From: Apostichopus japonicus
Lineage: Eukaryota; Echinodermata; Holothuroidea; Aspidochirotida; Stichopodidae
Length of the DNA stretch: 64,000 bases
Reading direction: 5' to 3'
NCBI RefSeq assembly: GCF_037975245.1
Contig: NC_092562.1
Coordinates: 26,213,054-26,277,053, forward strand
Position numbers and translations under genes: made by a program
Shown: positions 46,546 to 58,343 of the stretch, one piece after another
Layout: every line of letters begins with the position of its first letter
Position numbering within the stretch: position 1 is the first letter of the stretch
Notes under the pieces: generated by a model
The model's input: the letters and a program-made list of their open reading frames with translations, nothing else
Database searches by the model: none
What the model was told of the DNA's origin: nothing

Positions 46546-49500
46546 AAACGTTTTGTACCTGTAATGGCTATAGAGAGTCTACAGGTGAAACCATTATTAT
46601 TGTTACTGTTGTTTTATAGTATGTTATTACGGTTGATTATGGCACTTATAATGCCCTCAACCTTTGCCATCTTGTGTATTGTTATGATCTAACCTACATT
46701 TAGTTAATGTAAGAGTATTGAAAGTACTTAGGTTATTTGTTCTAGCGAGAATCCACATTTGGTATATATATTTAGTTATTATGTACTCTTGCGATACGTC
46801 TAGCATTACCCGTTACTGTAATGTACTCATATTCGTATCTAGTTGTACTTAGTTTCCGCTATTCGAGCTATGTTTAGATCCCATGATGCAATGCTACACT
46901 TTTACTAGTTGCCATGGTGATAGGAACAGCTGAACTTCTGTTAACTTTTATATTTGAAAGAGTTGTAGCAATATGTTAGTAGGCATATTGACTATTTTCG
47001 TGAATCGAGACACTGTTGTTGTTGTTTATCAGAGATTAAAGTATTAGCATGTATTTAGCCCTGTGAGTCACCCTCCACTGGTACAGACTCCATCTGACCA
47101 GATATTTACAGCAGATAAGCTAGGTGACATAGTCTCCGTTTTATAGCCTGCTCTTAGTCCCAGGGGACGCTTAGGTACCTGCAGCCTAACAAAAGGTGTC
47201 AGTTGCCATGGCAACCTGTGGTCTAAGTTAGTAGAGTTGCATGGGTTGAAGTACATAGTTAGTATACTACTGTTGTTGCTATTATTACTAGCTGAGGGAT
47301 TTCCCCAGTAGTACATTATTTTATACTTGTAGACTTCACGTAAGTCATGGAGGTTGTATTGATTTTGGAGTTAATCACTCGCCTCTGTTTGGATATTGTT
47401 CGTAGTGGAATTAGAGCAACCAGCTTCTAGTTATATATTTGTTAACCTACGACATTCCTAGTTTATACTGCTATGCCAAATAGGGATAGACAGTTTCACT
47501 TATTTATGGAGCACTGTGTTATTGCGGTATGAGTAACATAGGCAAGTTGTTGTATGTTTAGCAACCAGTTGTGCATATTAGTGTCTACGTCTCGGAAGGT
47601 TCTCTTTATTTTAATACTTTGTAGTTTACTTGTTGTCATGCCGACCAGGCATGATGAGTGCATCATATATTTCACTCTTTATTAGGTGATCAGGTTGACA
47701 TTTGCTTATACTATTTCATTATTGTTGTGTCACCCTTACTGATTATCTTTGTTGTATATTATCGCATATGTTCATACTTATTTTAATTGTTTAGTAATTG
47801 TTGTTTAGTGTGGGAGATCGTTAATCCCCTTGTCCCTTGTTTAGTTTATTTTCATTGTGTTGGCATTGCATGGTGACCATTCACCAAGACACTCCAAGCT
47901 GCCATGCACCTGGCTGTACCAAACTGTTCCAGTTTCATTAGAAATTAATTTCTACACAGCTTTTATACATGTAGAACTTTGATGTAGTTTCACCTATCGA
48001 GAGACCGTAATTATAGATGTCCTCGTAGACGGCTACCTTAGACGCCGGAACCCCCACTCCTGGTCCGGGTAACCAAGGACGCATGATGTACCCCCACTAA
48101 TAGACGTTATTCGTGGACTGAGGGACCAACCATATAATATACTAGACGAGATGAGCGACTACCGAGGTATTAGCTTAGTAGGCCATTAGTGTTAGGCCAT
48201 GTTGACTGTCATGTTTTAATTATGTTTTAACTTACTTGTATTTTATATATTTTCATTTTGCATATCGTAATTCACTTTTACCGTATGGTGAATATATATT
48301 TACCCTGCGGATTACGATAGAGCGTTGCGTTTGTCCTCATTTTAATATACTGTGTCATAATATCTTCTCAAAGGCAGGCGACTCATCACAGATTTGAACC
48401 CCGCTTCCCTTGATCTAATGTATCTCGTGGTTGCGTAACCAGCACATATTTAGTCTTAAAGCTAAGTGCTACAGTAAGTTAACATTATTCACGAGGAATG
48501 CCTTCATTCATATGCTATAGATCGCTGTCAAAGGGCGGTTGGCTTGTGTGTTCCTCAATCGTTACATGAAATGACAACGTTGAAAGGGCTTCGACTGCCA
48601 ACTGGTCTATTCGAGACAGAAGTTGTAGTGTTCAACGATGCTATTTTTGATATCTATCTTCTTGTATCACATGTATATTAAACACCCCTAGCGACACAAT
48701 AAATTAGTCCTGTTTCTCACCTCCTCTCACTGGTGTATTTCCTGGTAAGATAACAGTTAGTCATAATGAGGGTCAGACGTTATCACAACTTAAAGAGTGT
48801 TTGTTTCTGTGTGAACTCACATCCTGGTAGCAGTAGAGAGAAGAAGCCTAATATATTAGAGAACATGATCATCTCGCGTTGCGTCCTTTTTTCATCATCC
48901 TTGGACACCCGACGGTGCACCCGATACTCATAGCTAGAACAGTAACTACTGTTCATGTTCCACAACCGTGCGTCAGTAACTACTGCGCTGTGTTCGCAAC
49001 ACGGTAACATGTGTTACAGGTGGCACAGTAATTACTGCGTAAAGAGTAAATTCAATATTCAATATTATTATTTTTTTTGCGTACTTACTCCATAACTTAC
49101 GAATTTGAACATTACATGGACATTTACTTCATGAAATGGGGACAGAACATACTGCTTTAAACCGCAACTTCAGACTAAGTTATCTATGGTACGGATGAAA
49201 CCGTATGAGAAGTTTAGTGCCACTTAGTTCATATAATGTTCTAAAAATGATAGTACCGGCCTACAGATGTGTTAACTACGGGAATGTAGATTTCGCTTTC
49301 TACAAACTCAAGCAAGAATGTAGATTTTATCATGGAGTTACATATCTAATGTGTTTTTGCGACCTTAAGAAAGAAAACACGAGTCACTGTTACAGAGGTC
49401 AAGTTTGATAAAACATTGTATATTTATCAACCGCCTGCTTCAGGCTGCCAAACAGGAGCTAGTCTAGACCAGTCAAGCACCTTCTGCTGTGACTTCTTCA

Positions 49501-49861
49501 TTTACCAGGCACGCCCACAATTCCATTGGGAGATTCTCATAGTTCACGCTTTACTGTCCAGGTGTAATCGACCAAGTTCAAACAGGTGAAGAAACATATA
49601 AATATTCCGTGTGGGCGGGGTCAGCAGATAGACAAAAGCTCAAACCCTCCCGTTGAAAGTTACCATGATAACGGGTATCCAGAAATCACTTGAATGCTAA
49701 AAATAGTATATATTTCAGGAGAGCTACCTCAAACATATAGGGAGTTCATATCTGGCAATGCTATCTCACAAACGGCATATTAAAATGCCAAGTCTAGAAT
49801 TACCTCCTACAACAAGGCTGAGAACGAAACTTCTGTCAGAGTTACGAGTCTGTTTGCATAG

Positions 49862-50437
49862 TGTTCTCGAGGCCGAGAATGGCATTAAAAAATAGACAGG
49901 AAAATTTTCTCTTGCTCTTTGTATGCTTTAATTTATTAATTCCTTCCTCTCTGGAGGTGTCTTTACTACACTCCTACCTCTCTGAAGGTATCTTTTCTAT
50001 ACTCCTTCCTCTCTGAAGGTATCTTTTCTACACTCCTTCCTCTCTGAAGGTATGGTTTCTACTACTAGACACACCCTAAAATCCTAAAGATTGCCTACTT
50101 CTACTGTTCTAACTTCCCCAGTAAAACTCATTAAAATTCCAACCTCTAAACCCATGGCTGGACGAAACCCTCCTCTCACTTGACCCCCATGACCCCACCT
50201 GCCAGGCCTCAGTACACGCATGTAGCAGTACTCCAGCTATACCCTCAAGATAAGCCCCAAGTGGAATATATCTATACACCAATTCCCACACACAAAACTG
50301 GTTCACTTTTAAAGGTTAAAACTGTATACTGTAAGAGTCCCCTGCCCAGAGGCCTGCAAAGGGGTAACAAAAAATTGATTGTAAGATTGTACTTTACTTT
50401 ATTTGTTTTTAAGATTTTAAATAACTCCACCTGTCCA
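49862..50437. mobile_element. 576-bp solo-LTR-like insertion in gene 3 intron 1
   Basis: Starts TGTTCTCGAGG, ends CACCTGTCCA and is flanked by a perfect 5-bp duplication CATAG (49857-49861 and 50438-50442). Gene 2 has the empty site TTTGCATAGAATATAG near 41.34 kb. It contains about four copies of a 33-bp unit with CTCCTTCCTCTCTGAAGGTA (49944-50060). TG..CA ends and a 5-bp duplication fit a solo LTR. Confidence 0.8.
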
Positions 50438-51293
50438 CATAGATTATAATGTATGAATTATTCTTAGAAAACTGTTCAGCTGCTGAAAGTGCTTTTAACG
50501 AGATACAGTGAATGTCTGCATTCAAATAATGTGGTGAAGAATCTTGTTTTGTGTAATAACAGGTAAACAAAGTACGTTTCAGTTCCTTATCGTTTTCATA
50601 GGAATATCTATGTAATCCTATAACGTTACTGAAAGCTAAGGTAGCATATTTCGTTAGCTTCTCATCAGGGTCACACAATGGCTTACACGAGCAACTCTTC
50701 CAAACATGCAGGTAGATATCTGAGACCACATGGGAGAGGCTCTTCTATCTCCAGCCTTGGTCAAGAATAAGCCAAAGAGATTATTTTTATTACAAAAGTG
50801 ACTTCCAACAGTGCAAGCAAAGGTCATTTGATTTAATTTTGCTTCCTTTTTTGACCTTTCAGGTCCAATAACGTTTGTGTTCCTTTCCAGTGACGCTTAT
50901 CTAATTTATATGTGTGTGCGCTTACTTTTACGGTTTTATTGCCCTGATTCATGAATTTAAAAATATGAATCGTTTGGGAAGCAAGGAAACGTGTATACGT
51001 GGTTCATTATCTTCATAACAATTTAAGACGCTGAAAATTCAAACGTTTCTGTTTCCACACTTAACTAGAGATAGCCTACACGGCATTGAAGTTATGTATT
51101 GAATGAACCTCGTGGACAAGGTGTACCACTTTCCGGCGAACTCAATGAAAGCTAGAAAACACTTACCTTATCCTACGTGTGCGCTTACTTTTATGGTTTT
51201 ATTGCCCTGATTCATGATTTTAAAAATATGATCGTTTGGGAAGCAAGAAAAGCTGTCGCCAATCCCACATCGAGTTTGCGAGATTAATGATTA

Positions 51294-52925
51294 CAGGTGC
51301 GTATCCAGGGGGGCGTTGGGGGCGCGCGCCCCCCGGGTAAGAAAAAGAGGAGAGAAAAAAAAGAGAAGAAAAAAGGAAAAAAGAGGGGGGAAAAGAGGAG
51401 GAGGAGAAGAAGGAAGGGGAAAAAAAAGAAGAAAGAGAGAAAAAGGAGAAAAGGATGGAGTTAAAGAAAAACGCCAAGACACCGGGAAGAGAAAGAGGAA
51501 CAGTGACATTATTACAACGCTGATCCCTATTATATACACAGGGTAGCCAGTGACGGATCAAGGATTTCGGAAGAGGCGTGTGCCGGCCTCACCCTACCCC
51601 TTACACCGACAACTCAATTTTTGACGTTTCCATTTTTCTTCTCTCACTCATGATCTATATATACTATATGTGGCCTATCATAACACGTGTGTGTGTAAAT
51701 ACGCCTTAAACAATTGTAGAACGGTGCTATGAAACCAACTGTGGCTGGTCTCGAACTCGACCGTGTCGTCGGGGAACATGACAAATTTTGGGAAGGGGGC
51801 GACCGCCCCCCCCCTTCAGCATATTTTTTTTTTATGATATCGCTAGTAATTTCAAAATAGAAAGTGCTTAGATGCAACTTACAAGGCCTGGGAAGTGTCA
51901 TTTCCAGCGATCTGGGAGGCATTTTCGGCCAAAATTTGCTTGTACGCTTCGCGCCAACAAATGGTCCTGGGTAGTGCCATTTCCAGCGATCTGGGAGGCA
52001 TTTTCGGCCAAAATTTTCTTATACGCTTCGCGCCAACTTATGGGGGCGCTACGCTTAGATAATTTGCCTACAGGCTTCGCGCTTTCCTTGGCAAATTCCT
52101 CGCTACGCGCCTGTTCGAATTTGTAAAGCAAACAGCAGATATCACATCATATCAGTGAGCATGAAAATGGCGTTCCAGGATGAACAGCCTCAAAATTGTC
52201 CGACTTGCCCGAAAAAAATAACCAACAATTTTCGCGCGCTCCGCGCGCGTCCAACATGTTAATGTCAATATCATATAAGCAAGCATCGGTTATTGCATCA
52301 CATGCCATCGTGTATAACCGTACAGTCCGTGAAAGTTGCTCAGTATACCGCGGGATGCTAATGTAAACAACGAAATGTGTTATGTAGATGGAGAAAATCA
52401 TGGAGGTCCAATTATGTTAAAACTCTCTTTTACATTAGTAATGGCGAGTTAGGGGCTGCAGCCACCAGGCCCGCCTCCTACGTCTATGTGTGTAGTGTTC
52501 GGTTTCGGAAATATCTGCTATATTTTCATTTCCTTCAACCAAGTTTTATAATAGCCGTTATAAGAGGTTTTAATATTTGTACACCAAGAAATTAACTGTA
52601 TCTGAATTTTTGAAAATTTCTGACCCACATTCTTCTACTCGTGCAATATTGACCGGTCTGTTAGGGGTTCAAGGAGGTTTTTCCAAGGGCGGCGGAACCG
52701 GGGGGGGGGCACAGGGGGCACGTGGAAAAAAAAACTGTTGGGAAATACTTGGTTCTCAGGCAAAAGTGTACATCTGGTTGGTCATTATCAAGCCCGAGAA
52801 GTGTCATTTCCGGTGATCTGGGTGGTATCAAAACCCAAAATTTTCTTGCGCGCCAACCGATGGTGGCGCTCCGCTTAGATAGTAATTCGCGCCCCCCGGG
52901 TTAGAAAATCCTGGATATGCCCCTG
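51294..52925. mobile_element. Second member of the 5-bp-duplication TIR family
   Basis: Ends CAGGTGCGTATCCAGG and CCTGGATATGCCCCTG, flanked by GATTA on both sides (51289-51293 and 52926-52930). It contains a purine-only tract (51340-51490), two or three copies of the shared core module in reverse orientation (51889-52075, 52796-52883), and a piece related to the 12498-12870 element. Confidence 0.8.
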
Positions 52926-53556
52926 GATTATTGGTTAGGATCCAAGTATGCATATGATGTTAGCTGGGCAGTCAGGCTCATGTAAAGTATATTACGTCAT
53001 CCGCATGGATGCGAGCAAATATGTTTTTTTTTTCCAACAGTTATAACTTATAAAAAACAGTTTCCAAAGAAGAAACTGTAAGGCACGCAATGCATCTAAC
53101 GCAGCCCCCCCCCCCCCCACACCCCTTCAACTGAATACAACGCTGCCCTGTCCTCTTTCCGTATATCTAGATTTTGAAAGGAATTTGTGTATATAATAAT
53201 GCTCAATATATTATTACTATATTAACCCAAGCTGGATAATCTCCTCTAAGTAACTACTCAATTTTATCTTAAGAATAAACCAAGCACAACCATTTTCCCA
53301 ACACGTTTATACGTGAGTTATTATCTTCATGACAATTTAAGAGGCTGAAAATTCAAATGTTTCTGTTTCCATACTAAACTAGAGATAGCCTATACTATGC
53401 ATGGCATTGAATTTATGTATTAAAGGTGCCTCGTGAACAAGGTGAACTACTTTCCAGCCAACTCAATGAAAGCTAGAAGCCACTACCCTTATACTACGTA
53501 TATGAAGTATATAATGTAAAGGAGGTGAAGCATTCTCACTTTTTTCAGCGACTTAC

Positions 53557-53843
53557 GTAAAGTTTTCTGCTCTCTCCAAATTCCCACCTTCGTATTGGTC
53601 TTTCACAGAATCAAACATTTTCACAGCTTTCTGAAACTGACTCACAAAAGCCTTCATCCTGGGAAATTTGACGAAAGTCTCCGGATTTTGGAATACACGA
53701 TTAAAGTAAATTGAGGTATATGGCTCGTGCCAGACCATAGCACCCTCCATATGTGTTACACATTTTTCGAAAGCGGTTGATAAACTCCTTGGGCAAGACC
53801 ACAGAAAAATTCGATTCAACGGTATCTCACTTTGGTGCGCCAT
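53557..53843 (-). CDS. Sulfotransferase-like gene 3, exon 1 (start of intact 310-aa gene)
   Basis: First coding exon, MAHQSEIPLN then RIFLWSCPRSLSTAFEKC (5'-phosphosulfate loop), MVWHEPYTSIYFNRV and ...AENF with ACTTTAC|GTAAGT. Joined to 45442-45553 and 44003-44536 it gives an uninterrupted 310-aa protein. It keeps the S-C in the loop shared with the divergent V-C version at 2.5 kb, so gene 3 is probably closest to the ancestral sequence. Confidence 0.88.
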
Positions 53844-54170
53844 ATCTGTATCTAGTGTAGCCTTCGGTACCACAAAGAACTATGCGTAAACTCTTGCTCT
53901 GACCGTTGTTACAGTAGTTATAGCATGGTGTCGACTCCAGTGCCATCATATAGTATGCATATACTGCTGTAATTTTCTTCAGAACAGCTGACATGAACAA
54001 CACAAAATTTCACACAGTATTTGACAAAGCTATTATATGCCGGTTCTGACGTGTCATCGTTGAAGTCCTTTATTACTTTTGTTTTCATTGAAAAAGGTAG
54101 GACTCGTACGGTTCACTGGGCATCTGTACCAGAGTATGATTTTGCCATGGTGTAGTTTTATTACAACAGT
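53844..54170. promoter_or_regulatory. Upstream segment type Y, gene 3
   Basis: Homologous to 31585-31904. Presumed promoter region of gene 3, without a recognisable TATA box. It runs directly into U2-headed repeat copy 3. Confidence 0.5.
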
Positions 54171-54449
54171 ATAATGTATTTCTCGGCCTTTTGGCTAAGA
54201 TGATGTGTAGCATTATGTTCCCCTTATACACATCCGGCGATGATGTTTCGATGGAAGGGGACTGGGTTCAGAGCGGATCAGACGGTTCGTTGTTTTTTTT
54301 TTTTTGTTCCTAGGTTCTTTCCTGGGTGACTTTTCTTAAAATGTGTTTTTTTCTAGTTCACTGTAGCTTGATTTTGTAAAGATTTGGGATACATATTGGG
54401 GTAGACAGGGTGGGTGTCCTTTGCTGTCTTTTGTTTTCAGCTCTTAAAT
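54171..54449 (+). repeat. U2-headed dispersed repeat, copy 3 (interrupted)
   Basis: Head TTCTCGGCCTTTTGGCTAAG plus GATGATGTGTAGCATTATG, then the conserved body to CAGCTCTTAAAT, where it is cut by the next insertion. Confidence 0.78.
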
Positions 54450-55327
54450 CATGGGCGTCAACAGGTGGGGGACGGGGGGGACATGTCCCCCCCACTTTCA
54501 AAAGTGGAGGGGATATCATATCATTTGTCCCACCCACTTTTCAGAGTAGTTATTAAAAAAAATCACATGCATATGCGCGATTTTCTATTTAAGGTCAAGA
54601 AATCTGGACTCCCTGGGCCCCTGCTATCTATCACTTGCACCGTCATTTATCTCCCATTCTCCCAATATCCTAAATCTGCCCATTTAATTCGTTCGGGGGG
54701 GGGGGGGGAGACCATTCGAAAGTGTATTGAATCTTGCACACATGTTGTTTGTATGGGTTCCAAGGGATTAGGTAAGCCTGTGATGAGTTACTATGTTCAT
54801 ATCACTACCTCCAGTCCCTTGGACTGGACGGACGAATAGGGGTGTAGGGGTTAAGTAATTAAGGCTACATGTATTCGCCGGATATGGTAGATCTTTATTG
54901 TTGAGTGCCGGCTAGGCGCTACACATGCTCTGCGCGCGGTGCCTTTTTTTGATTATTATTATTAAAGTACCTGGGCACATAACAACTGACGTCTCGCACC
55001 TACATGCATGTATTATATATACCACTCCACTCATCCCGGAGGTGACGGCGCCACTTTTTCAATATTTCGTTTGAGATGGATGCTGTGTAATTCGTCTCCC
55101 TTGGTGTCAGAACGGCATCTTTCTACCAGTACTTTCTGTCGGAATTTAGTTTTGTGAGACAAAATTTCTCCTCACAGATCTGGTTCTGATGTAACTAAAA
55201 ACGACTCAGGAAGGCCGTCTCCTGCGATCTAGGGGGTCTTATGTACCCAAAATTTTCTGGTACGCTACGCGCCAACCAATGGTGGCGCTCCGCTTAGATA
55301 GTATAGTGTCCCCCCCACTCCCCCCAC
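54450..55327. mobile_element. Truncated hAT-like insertion with G-run/C-run palindrome
   Basis: Begins CATGGGCGTCAACAGG, then GGGGGGGACATGTCCCCCCC followed by ACTTTC, like the left parts of 12362-13388 and about 62390. The right part contains a reverse copy of the core module (55212-55302). No matching right terminus or target duplication is found, so it is probably composite or deleted; part of the U2-headed repeat tail is missing here. Confidence 0.55.
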
Positions 55328-57480
55328 TCCTCAATTAATCAATTATTTTTCCATATTTTCTATTCGTTGTGATTTAAGACCTCTTCTTATGTTATGTAAT
55401 GTCAGTATTTATATTCTCGCTCTTATAGACTAACCTGATCTCATTGTAGTTCTTCATTATTACGATTGATTGATTGAAATATAATAGAATATGCTATATT
55501 ACATCAAACAAAATATCGTAATAGCTCGCCTTAGGCAGTGGCGTCACCAGACTTTTCAGTCTGGGGGGGGGGGGGGCACCAGCATTTGATGGGGGGGCAC
55601 TTAGGTGGATACGGATCAACGTCCTGGGGAGGGGTCTAAGGGGAGGGGGTGCCCCTCCAGGCGCGGCGGAACGGGAAAATTATTGGGGGGGGGGGACTAA
55701 TGTGTAGAGACTATCTAAGCGGAGCGCCACCATCGGTTGGCGCGGAGCGTACAAGAAAATTTTGGGTTTTTCAAACCCCCAGATGGCCGGAAACGGCACT
55801 TCCCGAGTGTTTTATGCTGCGAATACCTAGCCCTAAAATATGGGTCTCAAGCCTGCAATTTCTCAGATTGCAAGCCCCCAAGCCCCCCCGGTTCCGCCGC
55901 CACTGCCCCGCCTCCCCTTTGGAAAATTTTCGCATACGGAGGATGGGCTAGATGCAAAATGCTGCCACATTTGATGCTAAATTCGATCTGAAGATATCTC
56001 CAGAAATTGCTCTTTTTGAGGTAATGATTTTAACAAGGCGCAGAATTTTGCGGAGGATATGAACCACATGCTGTCGATATTATGCCTAACCCTATCAATA
56101 GAAGCTACATTTGTTGAATTAATGTGTGCATGATCCCGACTCCTTTCTTGACCTTCTCGTTTTCGCCCATTATCTATTAAGATGTAACAGGTTCCATCAT
56201 CGTTATTGGCTCCTATCAGGGATCTCACCATGCAATCCAAAGTTTGATCACACAGCGAGTATGGCTCAGTGTGAACATTCGCCATTTGTTCCTACAAGCA
56301 TCTGACCTCAAATGACCTCTGCACCCCTTACACAACAGGGTTAATATATGGGTCCACAAATATAGGCAAGTATGGTGCCTGCGGACCCTCACATTCTCAC
56401 ATTTCGTCAGCTCCTAACCTGTCAACCTCAGACCAAGGCAACATATTGCAGTACCCTCCCTTCTCACAGTCATGTAGCTCGCGAAGCGGACTTGTATATC
56501 CGCTGGTATGGCGTGAGCACTGACACATTCAATGTAAATATCGACACCTGTTGTGATGGCGCGGGTTACGACTTCGATACCCGACGTTCAAGGATAAACT
56601 TGTTAATTTTTTCGCAGCTCATTTGAAGAAAATACGAATTACTGTGCTTCTTTGTCCTTATGAAATACCAACTCAGATGATGGGAGTTGAATATAACAAA
56701 ATATATATATATATTTTTACCAACCCAAATCTCAGATGGGGGGGGGCACCCGGGGGGCACTAGGTTTTCCAGGGGGGGGGGGGGCACGTGCCCCCCTGGC
56801 CCCCCCCCCCCCCCCCCCTTGGCGACGCCACTGGCCTTAGGTCACCATATATCCACCCCACCTAACCCAGAACGAGATGTGATTCGGCTGTCTTTTCCCA
56901 CTGAATTTTTGAGTTGATTTTGATAAAAAACAAAACAAATAATGAAGTTAAAAGTTATTCTTTTTTAATGGAAGTTTCAGTTCACGTCTCGCAAATGATT
57001 AATACGAACCAGTGTGTCAATCAAAGTGTCATGGCGACCGAATAGAAGAACAAACTGTACTTCATAACCATATTTCTTTTATTAAAAAGTATAGAATTAT
57101 GGTTTCACTATTTTCATAGCCTAAGTTACTAATATTGTAGACACAAATGGCTTTGTGTAAATAGATACTATGGGGGTGTCCAAACATATAGGCCTACACG
57201 CATTTTGTTGAAGTCAAATTATAAAAAATATTATTTTCCTACGAACGTTTGATAATTAAATTGTTGATTAAACACAAAAACCATCTCTACATAGATACAA
57301 AGTGGTTTGTATGCATACATTTGATTGGTTCAAACTTTATTTCTAGGGAATAAAATATATTTCAGTAACGGACATAATCATGTTTTCCAAATACGTGAAA
57401 ATAAAATCAGGGTACATATTAAAAATAGGATATAAAGGCGTTCAAGCAAATTTTCCATGATGTCAACTTGTGTTGTCAAC
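55328..57480. repeat. Segmental duplication, copy B (continuation)
   Basis: Outside the hAT insertion this follows 20540-21385, from CTCCTCAATTAATCAATT through CCATGATGTCAACTTGTGTT. Homology fades after about 57480. Confidence 0.78.
55536..56833. mobile_element. hAT element with perfect 8-bp target duplication
   Basis: Ends CAGTGGCGTCACCAG and GGCGACGCCACTG, flanked by GCCTTAGG on both sides (55528-55535 and 56834-56841). Copy A at 20.75 kb has the uninterrupted site ACCTTCGGTCACC. The interior has the core module (55707-55816), long G runs and a GGGGCACGTGCCCC palindrome near the right end. No transposase frame. Confidence 0.9.
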
Positions 57481-57748
57481 TCGGTTCCATGGCAACAACC
57501 ATTGGCGTCAGCGAGCATGGATATTGCTCTACCGTGTGACTGTGCAGAAATTCTTCCCAACCCCACTGTATTCTATGGGCGAGGACTAACTCTACACTTG
57601 TGTCAACTCGCCCCGGTCGCATACAGGAGTGATAACGCAGTTGTGTAGTTTTGTCTTTCAACGTCAACAATGCGTATGGCGCGGTCGATCTACATCAGAT
57701 CAAGGGGTTGCGACAAATACAAATTTAAATCGGTATTTCAATTGAAAT

Positions 57749-57764
57749 GAATATATATATATAT

Positions 57765-57812
<48 letters not shown>
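57749..57812. repeat. (TA)n microsatellite
   Basis: Alternating TA with one TTGTG interruption. Further short TA runs follow at 57823-57833 and 57883-57910. Confidence 0.9.
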
Positions 57813-57813
<1 letters not shown>

Positions 57814-57841
57814 CGCATAGCATATATATATATAGCGCATA

Positions 57842-57976
57842 GCAACTTTCATCCCCAAAATTGTTTGCGCGCTTCGTGATATAAATATATATATATATAT
57901 ATTTATATATGCAAAATGTCCCCCTAACATTTGAAGGGATTTGAGGGGGGCAAACAATTTTGGAGATGAAAGTTGC
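57842..57976. repeat. 25-bp inverted repeat around a TA-rich centre
   Basis: GCAACTTTCATCCCCAAAAT plus TGTTT at 57842-57866 pairs with 57952-57976 except at one base. The phrase TGTCCCCCTAACATTTGAA also occurs twice (57917 and 57999). Probably the ends of a small degraded element. Confidence 0.65.
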
Positions 57977-58189
57977 TACGCGCCTGCACCCAAGCAAATG
58001 TCCCCCTAACATTTGAATTAAATCGCCACCCCTGTGTAGTGGTACTAACAGAAATCAGAGTGCGACTTTTGACCGTTATTAAACTCGTGGCAAAAGCGGT
58101 GAAATGCATTATGGGAGCTCCAACCATTACTTTCGGTTATTCTGTGACGTTTTTTGGTGATATTAAGTTACAATGTGACACGGTTAGAC

Positions 58190-58343
58190 ACGCGCGTAGC
58201 GAGGAATTTGCCAAGGGAGGGGCGAAGCTTGTAGGCCAACTTTCTAAGCGTGCGCAACCATGGGTTGGCGCGAAGCGTAAGAGAAAATTTTTGCCGAAAA
58301 TGCCTCCCAGATCGCTGGAAATGGCACTTCCCAGGCCTTGTTA
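58190..58343 (+). repeat. Core module copy with GCGCGTAGCGAGG flank
   Basis: Carries TTTCTAAGCGTGCGCAACCA, GGTTGGCGCGAAGCGTAAGA and GATCGCTGGAAATGGCACTT. Closest to the reverse copies at 51889-52075. Confidence 0.7.

Larger units (their letters stand above)
45632..48473. mobile_element. 2.8-kb LTR-type insertion in gene 3 intron 1
   Basis: It begins TGTAGCAC and ends GTGCTACA, an 8-bp inverted pair of the TG..CA type, and is flanked by GTAA on both sides (45628-45631 and 48474-48477). Gene 2 has the uninterrupted site TTTCGCAAGTTAAC near 38.13 kb. The terminus type and 4-bp duplication fit an LTR retrotransposon end. No second LTR or retroviral-type frame is seen, so it is a very long solo LTR or a coding-free derivative. 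It contains a 43-bp tandem repeat and a 70-bp direct repeat. Confidence 0.7.

Noticed and set aside
51220-51561. Phe/Ser-rich frames and the Lys/Arg/Glu-rich frame opposite
   Set aside because: They translate a low-complexity purine tract inside a transposon.
54414-54839. 141-codon open frame
   Set aside because: It spans the tail of a U2-headed repeat and a G-run transposon fragment, with no protein similarity recognised.
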